Assembly: GCA_900766195.1 (NCBI GenBank) | Contig: CAAFUN010000146.1 | Location: forward strand, 1-14,051 | DNA length: 14,051 nt | Reading direction: 5' to 3' | DNA from: an uncultured Bacteroides sp. | GTDB taxonomy: Bacteria > Bacteroidota > Bacteroidia > Bacteroidales > Bacteroidaceae | Notes under the pieces: model-generated | Seen by the model: the letters and a program-made list of their open reading frames with translations, nothing else | Told to the model about the DNA's origin: nothing | Databases searched by the model: none | Shown: in pieces, positions 8,601 to 14,051 of the stretch | Position numbering within the stretch: position 1 is the first letter of the stretch | Layout: every line of letters begins with the position of its first letter | Position numbers and translations under genes: made by a program

Positions 8601-9052
8601 ATATAAGGGTCTTTCATATCTACCCAATATCCCATCTTATGCGTCAGATCTTCCCATTCTTTGGTAAACTTCATCACATCCTTACGGCAGGCTGCATTAT
8701 ATTCGGCCACGGAAATTTTCTTGCCAATATCTTCTTTGGTAATGCCAAGACTCTTTTCCACACCAAGTTCCACAGGCAATCCGTGCGTATCCCATCCGGC
8801 TTTACGCTTTACCTGATAACCCTTCATGGTCTTATAACGACAGAAAATATCTTTAATGGAACGAGCCATCACATGATGGATGCCCGGCATACCATTAGCT
8901 GAGGGAGGTCCTTCATAGAATACAAAAGAAGGACAGCCTTCACGTTCTGTCATACTCTTGGCGAAAACACCGTTCTCGTCCCACTTCTTCAACACATCTT
9001 TGTTCACCTTCGAGAGGTCGAGTTGTGAATGTTCAATAAACTTCTTACTCAT
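5627..9052 (-). CDS. ileS: Isoleucyl-tRNA synthetase, type 2 (eukaryote-like)
   Basis: This 1141-residue class I synthetase charges tRNA-Ile and hydrolyses misactivated valine. The adenylation signature is GPPSANGMPGIHH (48-60), where the canonical HxGH appears as GIHH, followed by GWDTHGLPVE (86-95). The CP1 editing domain follows with WTTTPWTLPSN (234-244) and GTGIVHIAPTFGADD (346-360). The KMSKR loop is at 689-693. The anticodon-binding helical domain comes next, and from about residue 935 a C-terminal region resembles the extension of type 2 enzymes (VNIKVRQPLE near 916-925; ELVNRIQNIRKSSGF near the end) instead of the zinc-binding tail of type 1. Length and motifs fit type 2. It is the first gene of the operon with the DksA relative, lspA and lipoprotein genes. 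Type 2 enzymes are generally less sensitive to mupirocin. Confidence 0.97.
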   Translation of the reverse strand: MSKKFIEHSQLDLSKVNKDVLKKWDENGVFAKSMTEREGCPSFVFYEGPPSANGMPGIHHVMARSIKDIFCRYKTMKGYQVKRKAGWDTHGLPVELGVEKSLGITKEDIGKKISVAEYNAACRKDVMKFTKEWEDLTHKMGYWVDMKDPYITYDNRYIETLWWLLKQLYKKGLLYKGYTIQPYSPAAGTGLSSHELNQPGCYRDVKDTTVVAQFKMKNPKPEMTTWGTPYFIAWTTTPWTLPSNTALCVGPKIDYVAVQSYNGYTGEKITVVLAKALLYTHFNQKAEGIALEDYKQGDKLIPFKVVAEYKGTDLVGMEYEQLMPWVSPGEGAFRVIPGDYVTTEDGTGIVHIAPTFGADDALVAKAAGVPPLQLINKKGELRPMVDLTGKFYFLDELDENFVKEHVNVALYKEYEGRFVKNDYDPRLTDKDETLDISLCMMLKVNNRAFKIEKHVHNYPHCWRTDKPVLYYPLDSWFIRSTACKERMIELNKTIKWKPESTGTGRFGKWLENLNDWNLSRSRYWGTPLPVWRTEDNSDEKCIESVEELYNEIEKSVAAGLMKSNPYKDNGFVPGQYSKENYEKIDLHRPYVDDIILVSKDGKPMKRETDLIDVWFDSGSMPYAQIHYPFENKELLDSHEVFPADFIAEGVDQTRGWFFTLHAIASMVFDSVSFKAVVSNGLVLDKNGNKMSKRLGNAVDPFSTIEKYGSDPLRWYMITNSSPWDNLKFDMDGIEEVRRKFFGTLYNTYSFFALYANVDSFEYKEADIALAERPEIDRWILSLLNSLTKEVDACYNDYEPTKAGRLISDFVNDNLSNWYVRLNRKRFWGGGMTEDKLSAYQTLYTCLETVAKLMAPISPFYSDQLYMDLITATGRDNVVSVHLAKFPVCDETVIDKELEARMQMAQDVTSMVLALRRKVNIKVRQPLECIMIPVVDDVQRAHIDAVKALIMSEVNVKEVRFVEGAAGVLVKKVKCDFKKMGPKFGKQMKAVATAVSEMSQDAIAELEKNGTYKLNVAGEEVTVDVADVEVFSEDIPGWLVGNEGKLTVALEVTVTEELRREGIARELVNRIQNIRKSSGFEITDKIKIFLSKNPQTDDAVNEYNGYICNQVLGVSLVLVDKVENGVELSFDDFSLTISVVKE

Positions 9053-9148
9053 ATCTCAACTGAAAAATATTGCTAATTATTGGCCTGCACACAAACATTG
9101 CGGATACCTATTCCGACCATTGAACACAGTGCCCTCATTTTAAGGGTG

Positions 9149-9156
9149 CAAAGTTA
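9149..9156 (-). promoter_or_regulatory. Probable -7 promoter box of the ileS operon
   Basis: The minus strand reads TAACTTTG from 9156 to 9149, an exact TAnnTTTG match. No clear TTG is seen 19-21 bases upstream, so the -33 element is weak or absent. Transcription would start near 9142-9146, giving an ileS leader of about 90 bases. A short CCCT/AGGG hairpin (9132-9135 with 9143-9146) lies at its very 5' end. Confidence 0.6.
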
Positions 9157-9187
9157 CAAAAAAGTTGGTAAAAAGAGTTCCTTACCC

Positions 9188-9352
9188 ATGAAAAAGGCAA
9201 AAAAAACAGTTTTCATGATCATTTGTCTTATCGTTCTTCTGTTCTGCTTCAAGATTTCTCTTTTGATATTGAATTATTACGTGCACAACTACTATGCAAC
9301 ATTTACGGAACATTATGCTTACTACAAGCATTTGCAAGCATCTTTATGTTGA
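9188..9352 (+). CDS. Possible 54-residue single-span membrane peptide
   Basis: An ATG at 9188 opens a 54-codon frame whose product starts MKKAKKTVF, a basic N-terminus followed by a hydrophobic span (about 8-28, including several Cys and Phe) and a Tyr/His-rich tail ending in Cys54. This arrangement resembles small inner-membrane peptides, and the reading frame differs from the operon on the other strand. No TAnnTTTG box precedes it on the plus strand, and no ribosome binding site is visible. I do not recognise a family. It could be chance in AT-rich DNA, where Ile/Leu/Phe/Tyr/Lys codons are abundant; the Lys cluster followed by a span is the only positive evidence. Confidence 0.3.
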   Translation: MKKAKKTVFMIICLIVLLFCFKISLLILNYYVHNYYATFTEHYAYYKHLQASLC

Positions 9353-9406
9353 TTTAAATCAGTTATAATACATTGATGCATGTTGAATAACTTCTCTTTA
9401 GCATAG

Positions 9407-9510
9407 GCAAAACTTCGGCTCGCGCACCGGATTTATCCGGCTCCGCTAGCGGAACTATAAGGATCACGTGCCCGATCCGGATAGTTCCCGCACGGGAACC
9501 GAAGTTTTGC
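9407..9510. repeat. 104-base cloverleaf-like inverted-repeat element
   Basis: The ends form a perfect 12-bp inverted repeat, GCAAAACTTCGG (9407-9418) and CCGAAGTTTTGC (9499-9510). Within it are four further pairings, three in direct succession: CCGGAT/ATCCGG (9427-9432 with 9435-9440), the perfect palindrome TCCGCTAGCGGA (9442-9453), AACTAT/ATAGTT (9453-9458 with 9481-9486) enclosing GGATC/GATCC (9461-9465 with 9474-9478), and TTCCCG/CGGGAA (9485-9490 with 9493-9498). Nearly every base is paired except 9419-9426 and short loops. CCGGAT and ATCCGG each occur twice (also 9477-9482 and 9475-9480), so alternative folds are possible. The element is GC-rich against AT-rich surroundings and codes for nothing. 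It resembles dispersed palindromic intergenic repeats (REP or MITE-like) in design; whether copies occur elsewhere cannot be seen here. Confidence 0.75.
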
Positions 9511-9656
9511 TACATCTATCGTAATAAAATTGAAATGATAAAAGCAGGTTTTCTTTAAGCTATTTCTCTATTATTAAACAGATTAACCGTTATTATAAAG
9601 CTATAAATGCAGCACGACAATGAACTGAATAGTCAGAATAAAGCTGTTTTGAAGAA

Positions 9657-9692
9657 AACGGTTGTTTGATTTGAGCAAATCAAACAACCGTT
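9657..9692. terminator. Perfect 17-bp stem-loop, possible bidirectional terminator
   Basis: Arms at 9657-9673 (AACGGTTGTTTGATTTG) and 9676-9692 are exact reverse complements around an AG loop centre. On the minus strand the stem is followed by TTCTTC immediately after its closing CGTT, and on the plus strand by GCTTATTTT. Both tails are moderately U-rich, so it could stop transcription from either side: readthrough of the flavodoxin or small RNA on the minus strand, or any transcript of the small ORF on the plus strand. A third copy of AACCGTT at 9585-9591 could compete for the left arm. Confidence 0.5.
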
Positions 9693-9808
9693 GCTTATTT
9701 TGGATTATTAGCTAATTTTACCGCGTTACGAAAGAGGTCTTTGAAAGGAATCTCTCTTTTTAAGCGTCATACAAGAAGAATAAGTGAAGTGATAATGTAG
9801 TGATAAAT

Positions 9809-9846
9809 AAAAAAACGAGTGCAGGATTACAAGCATCCCACACTCG
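9809..9846 (-). terminator. Intrinsic terminator (minus strand)
   Basis: CGAGTG (9816-9821) pairs with CACTCG (9841-9846), then a CA/CA internal loop, then GGAT (9824-9827) with ATCC (9835-9838) around a 7-base loop. On the minus strand the stem is followed directly by seven U (9815-9809) and more A/U. It is the best-formed terminator in the window and would end transcripts from the flavodoxin gene or from the candidate small RNA. Confidence 0.75.
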
Positions 9847-9940
9847 CTGCACACTCATCCTACACGTTGAGACGAGACGCATCTCATGGTTATTAATTAC
9901 TTATATCAAACAGAGTATTGTGTAGGACGTAACATGAAAG
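9809..9940 (-). ncRNA. Candidate intergenic small RNA of about 130 nucleotides
   Basis: On the minus strand a TAACTTTG promoter box (9951-9944) is followed, with no open frame of note, by about 130 bases ending in a clear intrinsic terminator (9846-9809). The intervening sequence can fold: GTGTAGGA/TCCTACAC pair at 9920-9927 with 9858-9865, enclosing TGAGA/TCTCA (9868-9872 with 9882-9886). The 3' end offers two competing stems: CGAGTG/CACTCG of the terminator or GTGCAG (9819-9824) with CTGCAC (9847-9852). This is the layout of a stand-alone small RNA gene. It matches no RNA family that I can recall. The alternative is that this is simply the 3' untranslated region of the flavodoxin gene with a chance promoter box. 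Confidence 0.4.
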
Positions 9941-9943
9941 AAC

Positions 9944-9951
9944 CAAAGTTA
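9944..9951 (-). promoter_or_regulatory. Possible promoter box downstream of the flavodoxin gene
   Basis: TAACTTTG on the minus strand is an exact TAnnTTTG match, identical to the ileS box. It lies 27 bases beyond the flavodoxin stop codon and points to the terminator at 9809-9846. The nearest upstream TTG is 27 bases away, longer than the preferred 19-21, so only half of the promoter is convincing. Confidence 0.45.
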
Positions 9952-9977
9952 CGAAATAAATATTCCGTATCCCACGT

Positions 9978-10484
9978 TCAATCAAATTCTTTTTTAAGCT
10001 GATTTACCCAGCTCTTGATACGTTCGTCAGTAAGTTTCGACTGGTTTTCCACATCTATCACCAAACCTATAAACCGTCCGTCTTTCACTGCTTGTGAGTG
10101 TTCAAACTTATAGCCTTCGGTAGAGGTGGAACCAACCATTACAGCACCTGCCTTTATAAATATATCGGCCAAGAGTCCCACACCATCGGCAAAATTATCG
10201 GGGTAACCCACTTGGTCACCAAGACCGAAGATGGCCACCTTCTTGTTTTTCAGGTTGGCGGATTCTATTTCGGGCAATACTTCATCCCAATATACAGGCA
10301 ACTCGCCGTCAAACCACGTAGAGGCACCGGCTATGATATTATCATACTTCTCAAAGTCTTCCTGCGTAGCATCTTTCACCGATACCGCACTTACACCTGC
10401 ATCTCCTAATGCCTTAATGATGCGCTCTCCCACTTGACGAGTTTTAACGGTATCAGGGCTATAAAACAATCCTATCTTTTTCAT
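9978..10484 (-). CDS. fldA: Flavodoxin, long-chain type
   Basis: The 168-residue protein is a small FMN-binding electron carrier of the long-chain class. Recognisable parts are the opening beta strand KKIGLFY, the first isoalloxazine loop with Trp (GASTWFDGELPVYWDEVLP, about 53-71), the second loop GLGDQVGYPDNFADG (about 86-100), the long-chain insertion, and the closing YKFEHSQAVKDGRFIGL and ERIKSWVNQLKKEF segments, which align well with enterobacterial FldA. The phosphate loop is unusual: SPDTVKTR (9-16) where GSDTGNT-like sequence is expected. The gene lies 80 bases after the fused E1 gene; no clear promoter is seen in that gap, so co-transcription with the dehydrogenase genes is possible. 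Its redox partners cannot be read from here. Confidence 0.93.
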   Translation of the reverse strand: MKKIGLFYSPDTVKTRQVGERIIKALGDAGVSAVSVKDATQEDFEKYDNIIAGASTWFDGELPVYWDEVLPEIESANLKNKKVAIFGLGDQVGYPDNFADGVGLLADIFIKAGAVMVGSTSTEGYKFEHSQAVKDGRFIGLVIDVENQSKLTDERIKSWVNQLKKEFD

Positions 10485-10564
10485 TCTATTATTCGTTTAA
10501 TCATTAGTTTATATAACATTGATTATCACACATATAAACAACGCCTATTCATTGCGATATACCA

Positions 10565-12598
10565 TCAAAAGTCAAGCAATTCCTTAGCCGCTTTGTATAT
10601 TCGTTCTTCATTAGGCAGAATAGCTCTCTCTAAAATCGGATTGAAACCGACAGGAGTAAACGTTGAGCCAACTCGCTTCACCGGAGCATCCAGATACTGG
10701 AAAAGTTCATCGGTTATTGTAGCTGCTACTTCGGCACCAAAACCAGAGAACACTTTGTCCTCATGCACAATAAGTGCCTTACCGGTCTTCTTCACCGACT
10801 TTGCTATGGCATCCTTGTCGAGCGGCACAAGAGAACGTAAGTCAATCACTTCAATATTGCCCGCCTTTTCTTCCTTCAACTTCTTTGCCACATGCAGACA
10901 TAGATGCGTTGTATTCCCGTAAGTGATAACGGTCAGGTCGTTGCCTTCATGGCGAATACGCGCCTTACCAAATGGAACTTCGAAATCATCGGGTACAAAA
11001 GCAGAAGCTTCTACAGAGTTATATTGAGCTTTTGGCTCTAGGAATAACGTTGGTCCTTTTGAGCGCAGACTCGTACGCAACAGTCCTGCGGCATCATCAG
11101 CAAAGGATGGATAAACGATTCTTGCACCCGGAAGAGATGCCAAAGAAGCTTCTATATTCTGCGAGTGATATAAACCTCCGCCAATATATCCACCTGAAGC
11201 TAAACGGATAGTGACGTTAGGTGTGAACTGTCCGTTACTGCGCCAATACTCATGAGTAAACTCTACATATTGCTCTATTGCAGGCCAAAAGTAATCGGCA
11301 AACTCAGCACCTTCCACCACAATTCTGATCTTCGGATCGAAACGGCTCATCCCGTTTGCCGTACCCATAATGTAATCTTCGGCAATGGGCGCATTGAATA
11401 CACGACCTTCACCAAACTCCTGCTGCATTCCCTTAGTTATATTAAACACACCTCCCTTATCTTTATTGGCTACATCCTGCCCCCACAAGAAGGTATCAGG
11501 ATTACGTCTGAATTCCGATTTCAAGGTTTCATTAATAGCCTTAACCATCATGATCTTCTCACCTTCTTCATGAGGTATACCATCGGGATACTTTTTCGAT
11601 TCATAAGCCTCCGGCAAAACGAAGTCATAAATAGTCTTTGGATCCGGATCTGGAGCAGCAATAGCCTTGCGATTGGCTACGCTCAATTCCTTTTTGGCAT
11701 TAGCCTCTATCGTTTTCAATTCCTCTTCCGTAAACCGCTTATACCTCAAAAGCATACGGCGGAACTTAGCCAACGGGTCGTTTGCCTTAACATAAGCCAG
11801 TTCATTTTCATCTCTATAAAGACTATGGTTGTCCGAGTTGGAATGAGAACCGATACGTACACAATTGGCATGTACCATTACCGGATTACCCGTATTCAAC
11901 GCATATTCATGAGCTTCGGTCATTGCATTCATCGAGTCGAACACATCCTTACCGTTACAATGAATAATTTTCAGGTTTTTAAATCCGACGAAGTTATCAA
12001 CAACTTTACGGTTTGCCGTCTGATCTTTCTTAGGAACAGAGATGCCGTAACCGTTGTCCTGTATCACAAAAATAACGGGTAGCTGCTCATTACTTGCTCC
12101 ATTGATGGCTTCGTACACAAAACCCTCCGAGGTAGCTGCTTCACCGTGTGATGTCATCACTACACCTTTATGCTTATAGTACACCATAGCACGTGCCACT
12201 CCGGCAGCATGTAAATCGTGCGTACCTGTGGCCGATGATATATTTTCAATATGCCATTGAGGTTTGGCAAAGTGGTTGGACATGTGACGTCCACCGCTAC
12301 CCGGATCAGTTGCTTTTGACAAACCGTTCAGAATTAACTCTTCGGGAGTCAATCCGGCAGAGAGAACCGCCAGCATATCCCTGTAATAAGGGAAGTAAAA
12401 GTCTTTTCCTTTCACAAATACCTGTCCCATTGCCAACTGTATACCATCGTGTCCGGCATAAGGTGAATGGTACGACCACCCTAATGATTGGAGTAAATAA
12501 GCCGGAGCCTTCTCGTCAAGCGCTCGTCCCAACGTCATCAGATGATACCATTTCGCAAGCACTTCTTTCTCAGTGGTTTTTATATCAAATTTCTTCAT
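10565..12598 (-). CDS. 2-oxoacid dehydrogenase E1, fused alpha and beta subunits (branched-chain type)
   Basis: This 677-residue protein joins the E1 alpha and beta chains that decarboxylate a 2-oxoacid on thiamine diphosphate and acylate the lipoyl arm of E2. The alpha part (about 1-310) contains YRDMLAVLSAG (73-83), the thiamine-binding segment HGEAATSEG to DNGYGIS (151-187), in which the probable magnesium ligands Glu, Asn and Tyr are kept, and RIGSHSNSDNHSLYR (248-262), matching the phosphorylation-loop region of branched-chain E1 alpha. A linker follows at about 310-345, then the beta part, with WGQDV, PIAEDYIMG (404-412, catalytic Glu) and GGYIGGGLYHSQN. Start at MKKFD (12598) was preferred; ATGs at 12607 and 12631 are also in frame, and the latter overlaps E2. 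It lies 20 bases after E2. Substrate choice between branched-chain oxoacids and pyruvate is not certain. Confidence 0.93.
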   Translation of the reverse strand: MKKFDIKTTEKEVLAKWYHLMTLGRALDEKAPAYLLQSLGWSYHSPYAGHDGIQLAMGQVFVKGKDFYFPYYRDMLAVLSAGLTPEELILNGLSKATDPGSGGRHMSNHFAKPQWHIENISSATGTHDLHAAGVARAMVYYKHKGVVMTSHGEAATSEGFVYEAINGASNEQLPVIFVIQDNGYGISVPKKDQTANRKVVDNFVGFKNLKIIHCNGKDVFDSMNAMTEAHEYALNTGNPVMVHANCVRIGSHSNSDNHSLYRDENELAYVKANDPLAKFRRMLLRYKRFTEEELKTIEANAKKELSVANRKAIAAPDPDPKTIYDFVLPEAYESKKYPDGIPHEEGEKIMMVKAINETLKSEFRRNPDTFLWGQDVANKDKGGVFNITKGMQQEFGEGRVFNAPIAEDYIMGTANGMSRFDPKIRIVVEGAEFADYFWPAIEQYVEFTHEYWRSNGQFTPNVTIRLASGGYIGGGLYHSQNIEASLASLPGARIVYPSFADDAAGLLRTSLRSKGPTLFLEPKAQYNSVEASAFVPDDFEVPFGKARIRHEGNDLTVITYGNTTHLCLHVAKKLKEEKAGNIEVIDLRSLVPLDKDAIAKSVKKTGKALIVHEDKVFSGFGAEVAATITDELFQYLDAPVKRVGSTFTPVGFNPILERAILPNEERIYKAAKELLDF

Positions 12599-12618
12599 AA
12601 CAGTCATTCTATTTGTTT

Positions 12619-14051
12619 TTATGCATTCCAATTCTCAAGATAATCGGCTACTGTCTTCAGGAAGTTTCCGCCTAGTGAGCCGTCTATTACGCGGTGATCG
12701 TAGGACAAAGCCAGATACATCTTGTGCCTGATGGCAATCACATCTCCTTCGGCAGTTTCTATCACAGCAGGTCTCTTCTCAATAGTACCCACTCCTAAGA
12801 TAGCCACTTCCGGTTGATTGATAATAGGTGTTCCGAACAAGCTCTTGAAAGTACCAAAATTAGTAATGGTAAATGTTCCTCCTTCAATATCATCCGCACC
12901 CAATTTGTTTTTACGGGCTTTATCGGCAAGCGTAGCTATAGAAAGAGCCAAACCATTGATATTGAGTTGATCGGTGTTCTTGATAACAGGCACAATCAGA
13001 TTACCGTCATCCAACGATACGGCTATACCAACATTAATGTGCTTCTTTTCGATGATATTGTAACCGTCAACCGATGAGTTTACTCTAGGGAAAGTCTTTA
13101 GTGCATGAGCCACTGCCTCGGTAATGCAAGGCATGTAGGTGAGACTTACTCCTTCGCGTTTGCGGAATTCATCTTTATGCTCATTGCGCCATTTCACGAG
13201 ACGAGTCACGTCTACCTCTATCACAGTGGTGACATGCGGAGATATTTTCTTGGAAGCGGACATGCGGTCGGCAATAATGCGACGTACATAATCCATTGGA
13301 ATAACCTGATCACCTTCGGATACGGTAACTGGCACAGCAGCAACTTTTGCTTCATTTGCACTTGTAGCAGCAACTTTGCTCTTCTCTCCTCTCTCTGCAA
13401 CGTCCGATGTAGATGCAACATTACTTGCAGCAGAAGTAGTAACTGCAGCTTTTCCGGTAGCGGCGGGTTTGGCAGCAGTTGTAGGAACGGTGCTTCTATG
13501 CTCAAGGAAATCTTCCATATTACGCTTAGTCAGACGTCCCTGATAACCTGTTCCGGGAATCTCATCCAACTTTTCCTGACTGATTCCGGCCTCTTTAGCC
13601 TTTGCCAATACTACAGGAGAATACCAGCGTGCCTCTTCACCTTTCTGCGAATTCTTTTGCGGTGGAGTTGAACTCTCTTGTTGGTTTACCTGCGTTGCCT
13701 CACTGCCGGTTTGCACCGGAGTAGCATTTGTGGTTGCATTCTGGCTATTCACATTAGCTTCAGGAGCAGGAATATCTTGCGCAGCACCATCGTCCGAAGC
13801 AGGTTCATCACCCTCAGCCTCCAATTCTACAACAGCAACTACGGTACCCACAGCTACCGTATCGCCTTCTTTACAAAGTATTTCCAATATTTTACCGGAT
13901 ACCGGTGACGGAATTTCAGCACTGACTTTAGCTGTGTTCACTTCAAACAATACATCGTCTTCTTGAATGGTATCTCCCACTTTTACAGACCACGATACTA
14001 TTGTTCCTTCAGTGATACTTTCGCCTAGCTTAGGCATTTTTATTTCAAATT
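12619..14051 (-). CDS. 2-oxoacid dehydrogenase E2 (dihydrolipoamide acyltransferase), 5' end cut by the window
   Basis: E2 forms the core of the complex and transfers the acyl group from lipoyl to CoA. Numbering from the first in-window Met (14037), the lipoyl domain covers about 1-74 with probable lipoyl Lys37 in VNTAKVSAE. An Ala/Thr/Gln/Pro-rich linker follows, then the peripheral-subunit-binding domain (YSPVVLAKAKEAGI to LTKRNMEDFL, about 138-178), a second Ala/Thr/Ser/Lys-rich linker, and the catalytic domain (about 243-472) with YDHRVIDG (His448, Asp452). The frame remains open upstream of Met1 through FEIK to the window edge, giving FEIKMPKLGE, the usual opening of these proteins, so the true start lies a few codons to the right. 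It is followed 20 bases later by the fused E1 gene. Confidence 0.95.
   Translation of the reverse strand, partial: FEIKMPKLGESITEGTIVSWSVKVGDTIQEDDVLFEVNTAKVSAEIPSPVSGKILEILCKEGDTVAVGTVVAVVELEAEGDEPASDDGAAQDIPAPEANVNSQNATTNATPVQTGSEATQVNQQESSTPPQKNSQKGEEARWYSPVVLAKAKEAGISQEKLDEIPGTGYQGRLTKRNMEDFLEHRSTVPTTAAKPAATGKAAVTTSAASNVASTSDVAERGEKSKVAATSANEAKVAAVPVTVSEGDQVIPMDYVRRIIADRMSASKKISPHVTTVIEVDVTRLVKWRNEHKDEFRKREGVSLTYMPCITEAVAHALKTFPRVNSSVDGYNIIEKKHINVGIAVSLDDGNLIVPVIKNTDQLNINGLALSIATLADKARKNKLGADDIEGGTFTITNFGTFKSLFGTPIINQPEVAILGVGTIEKRPAVIETAEGDVIAIRHKMYLALSYDHRVIDGSLGGNFLKTVADYLENWNA

Larger units (their letters stand above)
9353..9977. other. 625-base non-coding interval with several structured elements
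   Basis: No convincing protein-coding frame is present on either strand. In order, it contains a perfect 12-base palindrome TGATTTAAATCA (9350-9361) at the end of the small plus-strand ORF, the cloverleaf element (9407-9510), about 145 AT-rich bases with no recognised feature (9511-9656), a 17-bp stem-loop (9657-9692), about 115 bases with only a short ATTAGCTAAT palindrome, and a promoter/terminator pair on the minus strand that outlines a possible small RNA (9809-9951). The interval separates two minus-strand operons and is unusually long for this otherwise compact window. Confidence 0.8.

Noticed and set aside
9073..9138. A 21-codon frame in the ileS leader (minus strand) containing two nearby Ile codons, suggestive of an attenuation leader peptide.
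   Set aside because: Only two Ile codons in 21, not a run; no terminator/antiterminator pair follows before ileS; the ATG would lie only a few bases from the expected transcript start.
10485..10564. Search for a separate fldA promoter in the gap after E1.
   Set aside because: Only one-mismatch matches (for example TATATGTG on the minus strand) without a -33 partner were found, so no promoter is claimed.
12599..12631. Longer E1 start at 12631 (11 more codons).
   Set aside because: It overlaps the E2 stop and the extra residues do not look like the conserved E1 beginning, which opens at MKKFD.
1..14051. CRISPR arrays, tRNA/rRNA genes, transposases and phage genes.
   Set aside because: No regularly spaced direct repeats, tRNA-like folds or mobile-element proteins were seen on either strand.

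Overview
The window looks like chromosomal core DNA from a member of the Bacteroidales, most likely Bacteroides. The evidence is an AT-rich background, upstream sequences that match the Bacteroides housekeeping promoter (-7 box TAnnTTTG, with a TTG about 20 bases upstream in the best case), starts without clear Shine-Dalgarno sequences, and gene types typical of the phylum: a lipid-anchored TamA relative (TamL), a DUF4296 lipoprotein, a zinc-finger-degenerate DksA relative, a eukaryote-like (type 2) IleRS and a fused alpha-beta E1 of a 2-oxoacid dehydrogenase. There is no sign of phage, insertion sequences, CRISPR or recent gene transfer.

Layout. At the left, a TamL outer-membrane beta-barrel lipoprotein gene (minus) and a TrmH/SpoU-type RNA 2'-O-methyltransferase gene (plus) diverge from back-to-back promoters in a 147-base gap. 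The methyltransferase gene converges on, and overlaps by 50 bases, the last gene of a tightly packed minus-strand operon. Read in transcription order, that operon is ileS (9052 to 5627), a TraR/DksA-family regulator, lspA, a DUF4296 lipoprotein and a 113-residue protein of unknown function. The last four genes are separated by 3, -1 and 3 bases. Thus tRNA charging, a probable RNA polymerase-binding regulator, lipoprotein signal peptidase and one of its likely substrates are expressed together.

From 9053 to 9977 there is almost no coding sequence. It holds the ileS promoter, a doubtful 54-codon membrane peptide ORF on the plus strand, a 104-base GC-rich element that folds on paper into a multi-arm cloverleaf (9407-9510), a perfect 17-bp stem-loop (9657-9692), and a promoter-hairpin-terminator arrangement on the minus strand (about 9940 to 9809) that looks like a small RNA gene. 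This stretch contains the least explained signals in the window.

At the right, all on the minus strand, are the E2 (lipoyl acyltransferase) and fused E1 (decarboxylase) subunits of a branched-chain-type 2-oxoacid dehydrogenase complex, followed by a long-chain flavodoxin. The E2 gene runs off the right edge: the reading frame remains open through FEIK before the first in-window Met. E1 decarboxylates the 2-oxoacid on thiamine diphosphate and passes the acyl group to the lipoyl arm of E2, which transfers it to CoA. The E3 subunit needed to reoxidise the lipoyl group is not in the window. No wholly new system is evident; the best leads are the structured intergenic elements and several altered active-site motifs (IleRS GIHH, DksA cysteines, flavodoxin phosphate loop).
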